From Actinomarinicola tropica (GTDB lineage: Bacteria; Actinomycetota; Acidimicrobiia; Acidimicrobiales; SKKL01): a DNA stretch of 64,000 nucleotides. Position numbers and translations under genes: made by a program. Where the stretch lies: contig NZ_CP045851.1 in NCBI RefSeq assembly GCF_009650215.1, forward strand, positions 1,651,189-1,715,188, written 5' to 3'. Under the pieces are notes generated by a model. The model was given only the letters and a program-made list of their open reading frames with translations. It made no database searches and was not told where the DNA came from. Below are positions 25,726 to 39,488 of the stretch, in pieces; positions within the stretch are counted from its first letter, which is position 1, and each line of letters begins with the position of its first letter.

Positions 25726-26777
25726 TCGAACCCGACCACTGTGGCGCCAGGTGCGGCGCCGACCCGGACGCGGTCCCCGCGCCGGACGTGCGGGGCGCCG
25801 GCGGTGCGGGCCCGCAGCTCCGTGCCGTCGTCGAGCCGGACGATCGTGACGCTGTCGTGCCCGTAGAACTCGACCAGCTCGACGGTCGCAGCCGCGCCGC
25901 CGAGGTCCTCGACCTGGCCAGCGTGTACGAGGACCTGCTCCGGTCGGAGGAGCACCTCGACCGGGCCGCTCGCGGCGGATCGAAGGGCGACCGGGCCGAT
26001 GCGCGTGGCGGCGACGGAGCCGTCGGCATCGGCGACCAGGAGGTTGGCGTCACCGACGAAGCGGGCCACCCAGGCGGACGCCGGGTGGTCGTAGAGCTCG
26101 GCCGGCGGCGCCTGCTGCTCGATCCGCCCGCCGCTCATCACCGCGACCTGGTCGCCGAGCACGAACGCCTCCTCCTGGTCGTGGGTGACGAAGACGGTGG
26201 TGATGCCGAGCTGGGTGAGCAGGGCGTGGACCTCGGTGCGGACCTGGACCCGGAGCGCGGTGTCGAGGTTCGAGAACGGCTCGTCGAGGAGGATGGCCTT
26301 CGGGCGCGGTGCCAGAGCACGGGCGAGCGCCACGCGCTGCTGCTGACCGCCCGAGAGCGTCGATGGCATGCGATCGGCGAACCCGCCGAGCCCGACCAGC
26401 CGCAGGCTCTCCTCGACCCGCCCGCCACGTCGATCTTCCCGGCTGAGCCCGTAGCCGACGTTCGCGCCGACGCTCAGGTGGGGGAACAGCGCCCAGTCCT
26501 GGAAGACCATGCCGATCCGTCGGCGCTCCGGGGGGACATGGGTGCGAGGGCCGACGACGAGTTGGCCGTCGATCGACACGGTGCCGGCATCGGGGCGCTC
26601 GAGCCCGGCGATGGTGCGCAGGAGCGTGGTCTTCCCGCACCCCGATGGGCCGAGGAGCGCCACCGTGTCTCCAGGGGTGACGACGAGGTCGACCTGGTCG
26701 AGCACGGCGTTGGCGCCGAACGCCTTGGAGATGCCCCGCGCATCGATGGCGGTCTGGCGCTCGTCGTCGAGGGTCAC
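25677..26777 (-). CDS. iron ABC transporter ATP-binding protein
   Basis: A 366-residue ATPase. Walker A GPSGCGKTT, signature LSGGQQQRVALARAL, Walker B AILLDEP and the switch histidine (FVTHDQEEAF) are intact. A C-terminal TOBE-like domain (about 240-350) fits the FbpC/PotA group. It most likely powers the permease that it converges on. Start choice is uncertain among in-frame GTGs at 26777, 26792 and 26801; 26777 is used because it leaves an 18-base palindrome upstream of the gene. It lies about 60 bases after aconitase. Confidence 0.88.
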   Translation of the reverse strand: MTLDDERQTAIDARGISKAFGANAVLDQVDLVVTPGDTVALLGPSGCGKTTLLRTIAGLERPDAGTVSIDGQLVVGPRTHVPPERRRIGMVFQDWALFPHLSVGANVGYGLSREDRRGGRVEESLRLVGLGGFADRMPSTLSGGQQQRVALARALAPRPKAILLDEPFSNLDTALRVQVRTEVHALLTQLGITTVFVTHDQEEAFVLGDQVAVMSGGRIEQQAPPAELYDHPASAWVARFVGDANLLVADADGSVAATRIGPVALRSAASGPVEVLLRPEQVLVHAGQVEDLGGAAATVELVEFYGHDSVTIVRLDDGTELRARTAGAPHVRRGDRVRVGAAPGATVVGFDQRTTDSPTSAVSSSA

Positions 26778-26782
26778 CGGGC

Positions 26783-26800
26783 TGTTCGGCACGCCGAACA
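26783..26800. promoter_or_regulatory. 18-base palindrome at the ABC ATPase start
   Basis: TGTTCGGCACGCCGAACA has perfect 8-bp arms around a 2-base centre. It lies in the aconitase-ATPase gap, 6 bases before the chosen ATPase start. Its symmetry suits a dimeric repressor, but it does not match the iron-box consensus. It also contains one of the alternative GTG starts. Confidence 0.4.
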
Positions 26801-26839
26801 CGATACCGACAGCCCGGTGATGATCCGTCCGACGGGCGA

Positions 26840-29116
26840 TCAGCCGGCCGTGTTGCGGCGGATGATGTTCAGGGCGCTGCCGGCGCGGAACCACTCGATC
26901 TGCTCCGGCGACATCGTGTGGAGCAGCGAGATGTCGGTGGTGGCGCCGTCGGCGTGGTGGATCCGGCCCTGCACGGGGGCATCCGGCGTGAGGTCGGCCA
27001 GACCGAGGATCGAGATGCGGTCGTCCTCGCCGACCTTCTCGTAGTCGGCCGGGTCGGCGAACGTGAGCGGCAGCACGCCCTGCTTCTTCAGGTTGGCCTC
27101 GTGGATGCGGGCGAACGAGCGGGTGATCACCGCCGCGGCGCCCCGGAAGCGGGGCTCCATGGCGGCGTGCTCGCGCGACGAGCCCTCGCCGTAGTTCTCG
27201 TCACCGATGGCGATCCAGCGGATGCCGGCCTCGCCGTAGCGCTTGGCGATCTCGGGATAGGGGCGGGTCTGGCCGTCGGTGATGTCCTTGCCGGTGCCGG
27301 CCTCGCCGGTGAAGGCGTTGACGGCGCCGGCGAACAGGTTGCCGGAGATGTTCTCGAGGTGGCCCCGGTACTTCAGCCACGGTCCGGCGGCCGAGATGTG
27401 GTCGGTGGTGCACTTGCCCTGGGCCTTCATCAGGACGGGGAGCTCGACGAGGTCGTTGCCGTCCCACGGTGCGAACGGCTCGAGCAGCTGGAGCCGGTCG
27501 GAGTCGGGGCGCACGACGACCTCGACGGCCGACGCGTCCTCGGGCGGGGCGATGAAGCCGCTCTCGCCGGCGGTGAAGCCCTGGTCGGGGAGCTCGACGC
27601 CGACCGGGACGCTCAGGCGGACCTCCTCGCCCGCGTCGTTGGTGAGGGTGTCGGTGAGCGGGTTGAAGTCGAGCGAGCCGGCGATCGCGAGGGCGACCAC
27701 CGTCTCGGGCGAGGTGACGAAGGCCAGGGTCGTGGACAGGCCGTCGTTCCGCTTGGGGAAGTTGCGGTTGTAGCTGGTGACGATGGTGTTGAGGTCGCCC
27801 TCGGACACGTCGGAGCGGCTCCACTGGCCGATGCACGGACCGCAGGCGTTGGCGAGCACCGTGGCGCCGATGCGCTCGAAGTCGGCCAGGAGGCCGTCGC
27901 GCTCGATCGTGGCCCGGACCTGCTCGGAGCCGGGGGTGATCATGAGGTCGGTCTGGCAGCGGAGGCCCTTGGCGGCCGCCTCGCGGGCGATCGATGCCGC
28001 ACGGGTGATGTCCTCGTAGGAGGAGTTGGTGCACGAGCCGACGAGGGCGTAGCTGATCGTCGTGGGCCAGCCGTTGAGCTGTGCGTCCGCGCCGACGCGC
28101 GACACGGGGCGGGAGAGATCGGGGGTGTGGGGGCCGTTGATGAGCGGCTCGAGGGTGTCGAGGTCGATCTCGATGACCTGGTCGTAGTACGCCTCGGGGT
28201 TCGCGAGCACCTCGTCGTCGGCCCGCAGGTGGTGGGCGACGGCGTTGGCGGCGTCGGCGACCTCTTCGCGGCCGGTGGCCTTGAGGTAGCGGGCCATGGC
28301 GTCGTCGTAGCCGAAGAGCGAGGTGGTGGCGCCGATCTCGGCCCCCATGTTGCAGATCGTGGCCTTGCCGGTGGCGCTGATCGACTCGGCGCCGGGCCCG
28401 AAGTACTCGACGATGGCGCCGGTGCCGCCCTTCACGGTGAGGATGCGGGCGACCTCGAGGATGATGTCCTTCGGGGCGGTCCAGCCGTTGAGCGAGCCGG
28501 TGAGCTTGACGCCGATGAGCTTCGGCCAGCGGATGTTGAACGGGAAGTCGGTCATGACGTCGACGGCGTCGGCGCCACCGACGCCGATGGCGATCATCCC
28601 GAGGCCGCCGGCGTTCGGGGTGTGGCTGTCGGTGCCGATCATCATCCCGCCGGGGAAGGCGTACTGCTCGAGCACGACCTGGTGGATGATCCCCGAGCCC
28701 GGCTTCCAGAAGCCGATGCCGTACTTGGCCGACACCGACTCGAGGAAGTCGTAGACCTCGGAGTTGCCCTCGAGGGCCGCCATGAGGTCGACCTTGCCGT
28801 TCTCCTTGGCCTGGATGAGGTGGTCGCAGTGGACCGTGGAGGGCACCGCGACCTCGGGCAGGCCCGCGGTCATGAACTGGAGGAGCGCCATCTGGGCCGT
28901 GGCGTCCTGCATGGCGACGCGGTCGGGGCGGAGGTCGGTGTAGGAGACGCCGCGGTCGAGCCCGCCGGTCTCCGGGTCGTCGAGGTGGTTGACGAGGACC
29001 TTCTCCGCCAGCGTGAGCGCCCTGCCGAGCCGGCGCCGACCGACGGCCAGGCGCTCGTCGAGGGTGCCGTAGACCCGGTGGATGAGCTCGATGGGGGTGT
29101 TGGCGGCGACGGCCAT
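26840..29116 (-). CDS. acn: aconitate hydratase, mitochondrial-type
   Basis: A 758-residue aconitase converting citrate to isocitrate with a [4Fe-4S] cluster. Cluster cysteines are seen in [11 protein letters not shown] and in [10 protein letters not shown]. The swivel domain carries [15 protein letters not shown] with the catalytic serine region. Length and sequence fit the mitochondrial ACO2 class rather than the roughly 900-residue AcnA/IRP1 class usual in mycobacteria and Streptomyces. ATG at 29116 is chosen because homology starts there. Control by the divergent GntR gene is possible. Confidence 0.95.
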   Translation of the reverse strand: MAVAANTPIELIHRVYGTLDERLAVGRRRLGRALTLAEKVLVNHLDDPETGGLDRGVSYTDLRPDRVAMQDATAQMALLQFMTAGLPEVAVPSTVHCDHLIQAKENGKVDLMAALEGNSEVYDFLESVSAKYGIGFWKPGSGIIHQVVLEQYAFPGGMMIGTDSHTPNAGGLGMIAIGVGGADAVDVMTDFPFNIRWPKLIGVKLTGSLNGWTAPKDIILEVARILTVKGGTGAIVEYFGPGAESISATGKATICNMGAEIGATTSLFGYDDAMARYLKATGREEVADAANAVAHHLRADDEVLANPEAYYDQVIEIDLDTLEPLINGPHTPDLSRPVSRVGADAQLNGWPTTISYALVGSCTNSSYEDITRAASIAREAAAKGLRCQTDLMITPGSEQVRATIERDGLLADFERIGATVLANACGPCIGQWSRSDVSEGDLNTIVTSYNRNFPKRNDGLSTTLAFVTSPETVVALAIAGSLDFNPLTDTLTNDAGEEVRLSVPVGVELPDQGFTAGESGFIAPPEDASAVEVVVRPDSDRLQLLEPFAPWDGNDLVELPVLMKAQGKCTTDHISAAGPWLKYRGHLENISGNLFAGAVNAFTGEAGTGKDITDGQTRPYPEIAKRYGEAGIRWIAIGDENYGEGSSREHAAMEPRFRGAAAVITRSFARIHEANLKKQGVLPLTFADPADYEKVGEDDRISILGLADLTPDAPVQGRIHHADGATTDISLLHTMSPEQIEWFRAGSALNIIRRNTAG

Positions 29117-29190
29117 GGGGTGGAGCACCTCTTCGGTGGGACGGGCCGCCCCGGGTCGCGGGGGCGGCTTGCGGTCGGTCAGGAAACGAT

Positions 29191-29206
29191 ACAAGTATAG
29201 GACAAG
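29191..29206. promoter_or_regulatory. candidate promoter/operator between aconitase and GntR genes
   Basis: This AT-rich patch in a GC-rich region reads ACAAGTATAGGACAAG. It contains two direct ACAAG(T) copies 11 bases apart. On the minus strand it gives TATACT, a near-consensus -10 about 75 bases before aconitase. On the plus strand TATAGG could serve the GntR gene. Assignment rests on composition and motif only. Confidence 0.4.
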
Positions 29207-29937
29207 TGAGGACCATCCGGTACCGGGAGATCGCCGAGGACCTGCGACGGCGCGTCGCCGAGGGCGAGCTCGGCGCGGGCCGCGTCCTGCCGAGCGAGGC
29301 CGAGCTCTCCGCGACCTACGAGGTCAGCCGGGTCACCATACGCAAGGCGCTGGAGCTCCTCCGCCAGGACGGCCTCGTCGACTCCCGCCAGGGCTTCGGC
29401 TGGTTCGTCGCCGTCGACCCCGTCAGCCAGTCGCTGGGGCGGCTCGGCACCATCGAGTCCCAGCTGGCCGAGTCCGGCGCCGCACCGGTGCGCAAGATCC
29501 TCGACTTCGGGTTCGTCGGCGCGCCGTCCGAGGTGGCCGACGTGCTCGGCCCCGGCCAGGTGCTGCGGGTGCGGCGCGTCAACCTCGCCGACGGGGCTCC
29601 GTTCGCGCGGGTCACCGTGTGGTGCCCCGAGCGGCTGGGGGCGCAGCTGTCGCGCGCCGACGTCGAGCGGGCCTCGTTCTACGACCTCATCGGCGTGCCC
29701 CTCGGCGGCGCCACCCAGACGATCGGCGCCGGCGCCGCCTCCGACGCCGACGCCGCCGTGCTCCACGTGCCGGTCGGCTCACCCGTGCTCGTCTGCGACC
29801 GGGTCACCCGCGATGCCGAGGGGACGCCGGTGCTCGTCTCCGAGCACGTCTTCCCCGCCCACCTGACCGAGTTCGTCGTCGACCTGCCCCACGTCGCCGG
29901 GTCGATCAGCCCCACCGGCATCCGCCTCGTCGACTGA
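29206..29937 (+). CDS. GntR/HutC family transcriptional regulator with UTRA domain
   Basis: A 243-residue regulator. The winged helix-turn-helix lies at about 5-70 ([25 protein letters not shown]) and the UTRA ligand domain at about 85-235, typical of the HutC branch. Ligand unknown. It diverges from aconitase across 89 bases. Its GTG start is only 6 bases after a TATAG element, which would fit a leaderless or near-leaderless mRNA. Two ACAAGT hexamers occur close to the start and may be operator half-sites. Confidence 0.9.
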   Translation: MRTIRYREIAEDLRRRVAEGELGAGRVLPSEAELSATYEVSRVTIRKALELLRQDGLVDSRQGFGWFVAVDPVSQSLGRLGTIESQLAESGAAPVRKILDFGFVGAPSEVADVLGPGQVLRVRRVNLADGAPFARVTVWCPERLGAQLSRADVERASFYDLIGVPLGGATQTIGAGAASDADAAVLHVPVGSPVLVCDRVTRDAEGTPVLVSEHVFPAHLTEFVVDLPHVAGSISPTGIRLVD

Positions 29938-29960
29938 GCTCCACGCGCCCGCCCCGCGGA

Positions 29961-30113
29961 TGGGGCGTGGGGGTGATCGCGCCAACGGGGTGGCGGCATC
30001 GACCCCGCGGGTGGGGCGTGGGGGTGATCGCGCCAACGGGGTGGTCGCATCGCCCCCGCGGGTGGGGCGTGGGGGTGATCGCGCCAACGGGGTGGCGGCA
30101 TCGACCCCGCGCG
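29961..30113. repeat. three tandem 51-bp repeats in a convergent gap
   Basis: Three directly adjacent copies of a 51-base unit start at 29961, 30012 and 30063, each beginning TGGGGCGTGGGGGTGATCGC. They differ by only a few substitutions. The array fills most of the gap between the convergent GntR and GTPase genes. The period is a multiple of three and the unit is open, but no start or gene structure supports translation. A diverged single copy is at 48300-48350. Confidence 0.9.
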
Positions 30114-30126
30114 TGGGAGAGCCGGA

Positions 30127-31773
30127 TCAGCGGCGGAGGGCGAGGACGCGGCGGCGGAGCTCGGCCAGGGCCTCGAGCTCGGCACCGAGCGGATCGAGCA
30201 CCAGCTCGCGGGCGACCGCGGCCGTCGAGGACGAGAGCCGGCGCCGCGCCACCGCGCCCCGACGTCGGGCGCCGACGCCCGCGACCGCTCGCGCCACCAC
30301 GCTGACGAGGAGCCCGGCCACGGCGCCACCGACGGCGAGCAGCGTGGGCCAGGGGATCGCACCGACCTCGGGGGTCGGCACCTCGGGGAGTCGCAGCCAG
30401 GCCACGACGCCGAGGGCGACGAGCCACACGACGCCGACCGCCATGGCTCCCGCCAGCAGCCACTGGAGGGCCCCGACCAGCGCCCACCAACGGGGCCGCT
30501 CCGAGGGGAGCCGTGTAGACGCGACCGCCTGGTCGAGCGCGTCGGCCACGTCGTCGCGCCTCGCCGTGACGACCGCCTCGACCCGCTGTCGCCACGGCTC
30601 GGGCAGCCCGGTCGATGCGGCCGCCGACACGTCGCGTGCGGCGCTGTGCGCGGCGGCGATCGAGACGGCCGACGGGCCGGGACGCGACGTCCGGCCGATC
30701 GTGGTGGTGCCCTCGGAGGGCGCGGGCCGCTCGAGGCCGAGCCGGCGCAGCGGGTCGGGGCGGAGGCCGCCGAGCCAGCGGGTGACCGGCCACCCCATCG
30801 CCCGTCCGGCGCGTCGGCGGTGCGCCGCCGCGACGGCGTCGGCGACCGCATCGGCGCCGGCGGCACGGGCGAACGCATCGACGAGGTCCCGGCCGGCGCG
30901 CGCCCCGAGCGGTGGCGGTTCGACGTCGCCGACGTGGGCGGCGAGCTGGTCGGCGGTCCAGTCGAGGTCGGCGTCGAGGCGGGCGACGGCGGCGCGCTGC
31001 TCGGCCACGCGCGCCGCCACCTCACGCCTCAGCTCGGCCGTGCCCTCGTCGTGGATCGCGGACGTCGTCAGGACGCGGACCCCGGTGAGGCCGTCGTCCG
31101 CGAGCAGCCGCTCGACGTCCTGGACGAGGGCACGGCGCTGGTCGGCCGCGACCAGGTCGACCTGGTTGAGCACGACGAGGGTGACCGCGGCATGCGTGGC
31201 GTAGCGGCGCAGGTACCGCTGGTGGAGCGCGGCGTCGGCGTACTTCTGCGGGTCGACGACCCAGACGAACACGTCGATCGCCTCCGCCAGGCGGTCGACT
31301 TCGGCGCGGTGGTGCGCCTCGGTGGAGTCGTGGTCCGGCAGGTCGAGCAGGACGAGCCCGTCGAGGTCGTCGACGGCGTCCCTCGCCACGACGTGGCGCC
31401 GGTCGACGTCGAGCCAGTCGAGGAGCGCGGCGACCTCCTCGCCCACGCCCCCTGCCGCGTCGAAGACGGCCGCCTGCGGTCGCGCGGTGGTGGGCCGGCG
31501 CACCCCCACCGTCGCGACCTCCGCACCGACGAGCGAGTTGAACAGGGTCGACTTCCCGCTGCCGGTGGCCCCCGCCAGGGCCACGACCGTGCGTGACGAT
31601 CCGTGCCGGAGCCGGGCATCGGCTCGCGCCTGCACCTCCCGGGCGCGGGTGGCCACGTCGTCGGGCAGGCGACCGGGACCGGCCTCGGCCAGGCCGAGGA
31701 CGGCGTCGAGGGCGTCGAGGCGGTCCCGCAGGTGCGACGCGTCGGGCCCGGACCGACGAGCGCGGGGCGTCAC
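30127..31773 (-). CDS. dynamin-like / YfjP-type GTPase with membrane segments, gene B
   Basis: A 548-residue GTPase. G1 is GATGSGKSTLFNSL (about 52-65), G3 LLDLPDHDS and G4 VVLNQVDLV. The C-terminal half has helical regions and two or three hydrophobic segments (WLLAGAMAVGVVWLVALGVVAWL and TLLAVGGAVAGLLVSVVARAV), so it is anchored in the membrane. The start GTG overlaps the upstream gene's stop as GTGA. Paired dynamin-like GTPases in actinobacteria (for example DynA/DynB) act in membrane remodelling; that role here is inference. Confidence 0.82.
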   Translation of the reverse strand: MTPRARRSGPDASHLRDRLDALDAVLGLAEAGPGRLPDDVATRAREVQARADARLRHGSSRTVVALAGATGSGKSTLFNSLVGAEVATVGVRRPTTARPQAAVFDAAGGVGEEVAALLDWLDVDRRHVVARDAVDDLDGLVLLDLPDHDSTEAHHRAEVDRLAEAIDVFVWVVDPQKYADAALHQRYLRRYATHAAVTLVVLNQVDLVAADQRRALVQDVERLLADDGLTGVRVLTTSAIHDEGTAELRREVAARVAEQRAAVARLDADLDWTADQLAAHVGDVEPPPLGARAGRDLVDAFARAAGADAVADAVAAAHRRRAGRAMGWPVTRWLGGLRPDPLRRLGLERPAPSEGTTTIGRTSRPGPSAVSIAAAHSAARDVSAAASTGLPEPWRQRVEAVVTARRDDVADALDQAVASTRLPSERPRWWALVGALQWLLAGAMAVGVVWLVALGVVAWLRLPEVPTPEVGAIPWPTLLAVGGAVAGLLVSVVARAVAGVGARRRGAVARRRLSSSTAAVARELVLDPLGAELEALAELRRRVLALRR

Positions 31774-33494
31774 GTCGCCACCTGCGCACGCAGCTCGGCC
31801 CCAGCGGCGCGGAGCCCGTCGGCGTCTCCCGGGTCGGGTCGGCTCGCATCGAGCGTCCGGGTGTACCGCTCCTGCTCGGCGCCGATCACCTCGTCGAGGC
31901 GTCGGTCGAGGTCCGCCCGGGCTCGCAGGGTGAGGCGACGGACGGCTTGGTCGCCGAGGAGCGCTTCGAGGAGCGTGCTCCCGACCGCCGTGCTGCCGCC
32001 GGCGATCGCCACCTCGGCGCCGGTCAACCCGCCGGTCTGGGCGAAGACGCCCACCATCAGGACGAGCGCCACGCCGTTGAGCCCGTACGACAGGACCTTC
32101 GCCGTGGTGCGCTTCCCCGAGCCCTCCTCGCGCAGCATGTCGAGCAGCGCGCCCTGCCACTCGCGCACCGTCCGGGCGGTGCGGCTGCCGAGGTCCTCGG
32201 ACGGGCGGCGCAGGTCGTCGTGCGCGTCGAGCAGCGCGGCGCCGCCGGACTCGGAGCGCCAGAGGAGGCAGGTCCGCTCGACGGCGGCGGCGACCCGCTC
32301 GGCGACGAGGACCTCGATGCCGCTCTCGACCGCACCCTGGAAGCGCTCGACGCTCCGCGCCCGCCCGGTGAGGCGGGCGGCCACGGCGTCGCGCCACTGG
32401 CCGATGCGGGACTGGAGCTGCCGCAGCAGCTCGCCGGTGCCGACGAGGTCCTGCCAGCGGGCCAGCACCTCACCCCGCATCACCGTGCCGTCGCGCACGT
32501 CCTCCGACAACCGCCGCCGGCAGTCGACGAACGACTCCACCGCGCCCTGCTCCAGCCAGGCGGCGACCGCGACCTGGTGGTCCACGACCGCAGCGACGTG
32601 GTCCGTGCGGCGCACCAGGTCGTCGATCGCGCCGACCAGGCTGCGCCGCACGAGCTCGTCGCGGGCCGCATGGTCGCCGGCGAGCGAGCCGATCCAGGTG
32701 CGCAGCGGGGCCACGGCCTCCTCGGGCAGGCGACCGGCGACCAGCGGCTGCTCCTCGACGACGAACAGGGGCGCGCCGTCGAGGCCGGCGTCGTCGAGCA
32801 TCGTGCGGAGGTGAGGTCCGACCTCGTCGGACGAGCCGCTCGGCACCCGGTTGAGGACCAGGCCGATGCCCACGCCACGCGTCGCCGCGCCCCGGAGGTG
32901 CTCCCAGGGCACGGCGTCGGCGTAGCGGGCGGCCGTCGTGACGAAGATCCACAGGTCGGCGGCGTCGAGGAGGTGGACCGCTGTCTCCCGGTTGAGATCG
33001 ACGACCGAGTCGACATCGGGGGCGTCGAGCAGGGCGAGGTCCGGGGGGAGCGCCTCGGCGTCGACGAGCTCCAGCTGCTGCGGACCGGCCGCCTGGCCCC
33101 CTCGGACCCGAGCGAACGAGCCGAGCACGCGGTCGTCGTCGAACCACCGGGCGGCATCGGGGTGGTGGACGAGGACCGGCGACCTCGTCGTCGGACGCAG
33201 GACACCTGGCGTGGTGACCTGCCGCCCGACGAGGCTGTTGACGAGCGTCGACTTGCCCGAGCCGGTCGACCCACCGACGACGGCGAGGACCGGCGCGTCG
33301 ATGTCACGGAGCCGCGGCACGACGTAGTCGTCGAGCTGGCGGAGCACGTCTCCCGCGAGCCGGCGTGCGTCGTCGGCCCCGTCGGTGGCGAGGGGCAGCG
33401 ACGCGCCGTCGAGCCGGCTGCGCAGGGCGTGGGCGACGTCGAGGACGTGGGCGGTGTCGATGCGCCAGTCTTGCCCGGTCGGTCCCGGCCGCAA
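31770..33494 (-). CDS. dynamin-like GTPase with membrane segment, gene A
   Basis: A 574-residue GTPase coupled to the preceding entry. G1 is GGSTGSGKSTLVNSLVG (about 74-90) and G3 LLDAPDVDS. The G4 position reads LNRVPSG, so the canonical NKxD guanine-specificity motif is not conserved. Long helical regions follow, and a hydrophobic patch (about 450-490, LNGVALVLMVGVFAQ) may insert in the membrane. The start is a TTG without a clear ribosome site, so the N-terminus is uncertain. It lies about 30 bases after the nitrilase gene. Confidence 0.8.
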   Translation of the reverse strand: MRPGPTGQDWRIDTAHVLDVAHALRSRLDGASLPLATDGADDARRLAGDVLRQLDDYVVPRLRDIDAPVLAVVGGSTGSGKSTLVNSLVGRQVTTPGVLRPTTRSPVLVHHPDAARWFDDDRVLGSFARVRGGQAAGPQQLELVDAEALPPDLALLDAPDVDSVVDLNRETAVHLLDAADLWIFVTTAARYADAVPWEHLRGAATRGVGIGLVLNRVPSGSSDEVGPHLRTMLDDAGLDGAPLFVVEEQPLVAGRLPEEAVAPLRTWIGSLAGDHAARDELVRRSLVGAIDDLVRRTDHVAAVVDHQVAVAAWLEQGAVESFVDCRRRLSEDVRDGTVMRGEVLARWQDLVGTGELLRQLQSRIGQWRDAVAARLTGRARSVERFQGAVESGIEVLVAERVAAAVERTCLLWRSESGGAALLDAHDDLRRPSEDLGSRTARTVREWQGALLDMLREEGSGKRTTAKVLSYGLNGVALVLMVGVFAQTGGLTGAEVAIAGGSTAVGSTLLEALLGDQAVRRLTLRARADLDRRLDEVIGAEQERYTRTLDASRPDPGDADGLRAAGAELRAQVAT

Positions 33495-33525
33495 CCCGCG
33501 GCTGCGGGACGCGACCGGCGCGTGG

Positions 33526-34428
33526 TCAGCCGTCGACGGCGACGGGCAGCTCCCCGCGGAGGGCGAGGTAGGTCTCGTCGCGGCGGTCGCGCACCAGCCG
33601 TGCGCCCTGCCCGCGCGCCATCGCGGCGGCGATCCCGGCCTGGACGTCCACCTGCGCCATCGTCAGCCCGCTCTCGGTGATGCCCGACGAGGCGACGACG
33701 CGGCCGACCGGATCGACCACCTGGCTGAGACCGAGGAAGTCCGCGCCCTCGATCTCGCCGCAGAAGTTGGACGACACGAACCAGCGCATGTTCTCGGCGG
33801 CGCGCACCTGGTCGAACAGCGAGTACTGCATGCAGTTGATCGACGCTGAGGGGTCCGACGGGTCGCCGTCGGCGCCCACACCCCACGCGGTCGGCATCAC
33901 CAGGATGTCGGCGCCCCGGAGCGTCAGCTCGCGGCACGACTCCGGCCAGGCCTTGTCGTAGCAGATGAGCATGCCGATGCGTCCGATCGTGGTCTCGAAC
34001 ACCGGCCAGTCGTGGCCCTGGCGCCAGACGATCTGCTCGGAGAGGCCGAGGTGGACCTTGCGGTAGCGGCCGATGTACCCGTCGGGGCCGACGAGCACCG
34101 CGGTGTTGTAGACGACGCCGGGCGTCTCGCCGGCCTCGGTGAGCCCGAACACGACGTGGACGCCGCGCTCCTCGGCCTTCGCGGTGATGGCGGTGACGCT
34201 CGGCCCGTCGGGGACGGCCTCGGCCGTGGCGTAGGCCTGGGCGAGGACGGCCGGCGTCTGCACCTTCTCGTGGATGACCGGGTAGCCCTGGAGGCTGATC
34301 TCGGGGAACACGACGAGCGACGCGCCCGCGTCGGCGGCCTCGTCGATGTAGGAGAGGTGGGTCTTCAGGTTCAGCTCGACGTCGTAGCTGCCGCGCATGG
34401 CGACGGTGGCGATGGTGATCTCCGGCAT
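33526..34428 (-). CDS. carbon-nitrogen hydrolase (nitrilase superfamily)
   Basis: A 300-residue enzyme with the intact Glu-Lys-Cys triad: Glu43 in FPEISLQGY, Lys124 in RYRKVHLG and Cys156 in LICYDKAWPES. The family hydrolyses nitriles, amides or N-carbamoyl compounds. LICYDKAWPES resembles aliphatic amidase or carbamoylase branches more than true nitrilases, but the substrate cannot be assigned. Cytosolic, no signal peptide. ATG at 34428 is the first codon of the conserved beta strand. Confidence 0.9.
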   Translation of the reverse strand: MPEITIATVAMRGSYDVELNLKTHLSYIDEAADAGASLVVFPEISLQGYPVIHEKVQTPAVLAQAYATAEAVPDGPSVTAITAKAEERGVHVVFGLTEAGETPGVVYNTAVLVGPDGYIGRYRKVHLGLSEQIVWRQGHDWPVFETTIGRIGMLICYDKAWPESCRELTLRGADILVMPTAWGVGADGDPSDPSASINCMQYSLFDQVRAAENMRWFVSSNFCGEIEGADFLGLSQVVDPVGRVVASSGITESGLTMAQVDVQAGIAAAMARGQGARLVRDRRDETYLALRGELPVAVDG

Positions 34429-34575
34429 GGGGTCCGCTCCTCGGTGGTGGCCCGGGCGCGTGCGCGCCGCGGTCGCGCCACGATCCCGGAGGGAGGTGAC
34501 GCGGCCGTCACGGCACCGCGTCCGCCGGGTTACGCCACCGGCGACGCCACATCGGCGCAGGTGGCGACGATCGCA

Positions 34576-34606
34576 GGGGGTCGAACCGCCGCGCGGTCCG
34601 ACCCCC
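34576..34606 (-). terminator. hairpin after glutamate synthase
   Basis: Arms GGGGGTCG and CGACCCCC pair perfectly, with an inner ACCG/CGGT stem. It begins 12 bases past the glutamate synthase stop and lies 150 bases before the nitrilase start, so it probably ends the long gltB transcript. Confidence 0.65.
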
Positions 34607-34618
34607 CCCTGACGCCGG

Positions 34619-39199
<4,581 letters not shown>

Positions 39200-39488
39200 G
39201 TGATCTCCAGTGGTCGGGCGGGCGCGGTGGCCCACGAGTGGGGAGGTGTCGCCCGGGGGCTCCTCGGACCGCGCGCCTCGTTGCGCTCCAGCCACGTCGG
39301 TGGGGCCGGCGGGGCGTCGTCGCCCGTGCGGTCTCGGGGGCCGACCTCGTCGTCGGCAGGGTGGCCACGCTGCCGTGCCCCGAGCAGGTGGACGAGCGTA
39401 GCGCCTCCGGCCGGACAGGCGGAACCTCGTTCGCCGGGGGCGCCGGTGGTACCGTCGCTCGTCCGCAGAACGTCGTCGTGGAGGATTC

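Noticed and set aside
29961-30113. The 51-bp repeats as a CRISPR array
   Set aside because: The units are directly adjacent with no unique spacers, and no cas genes are present.
29960-31204. A plus-strand frame encoding a 17-residue repeat peptide (GRGGDRANGV...)
   Set aside because: It translates the 51-bp repeats and then runs antisense to the GTPase gene. No ribosome site, and the repeats vary without regard to codons.
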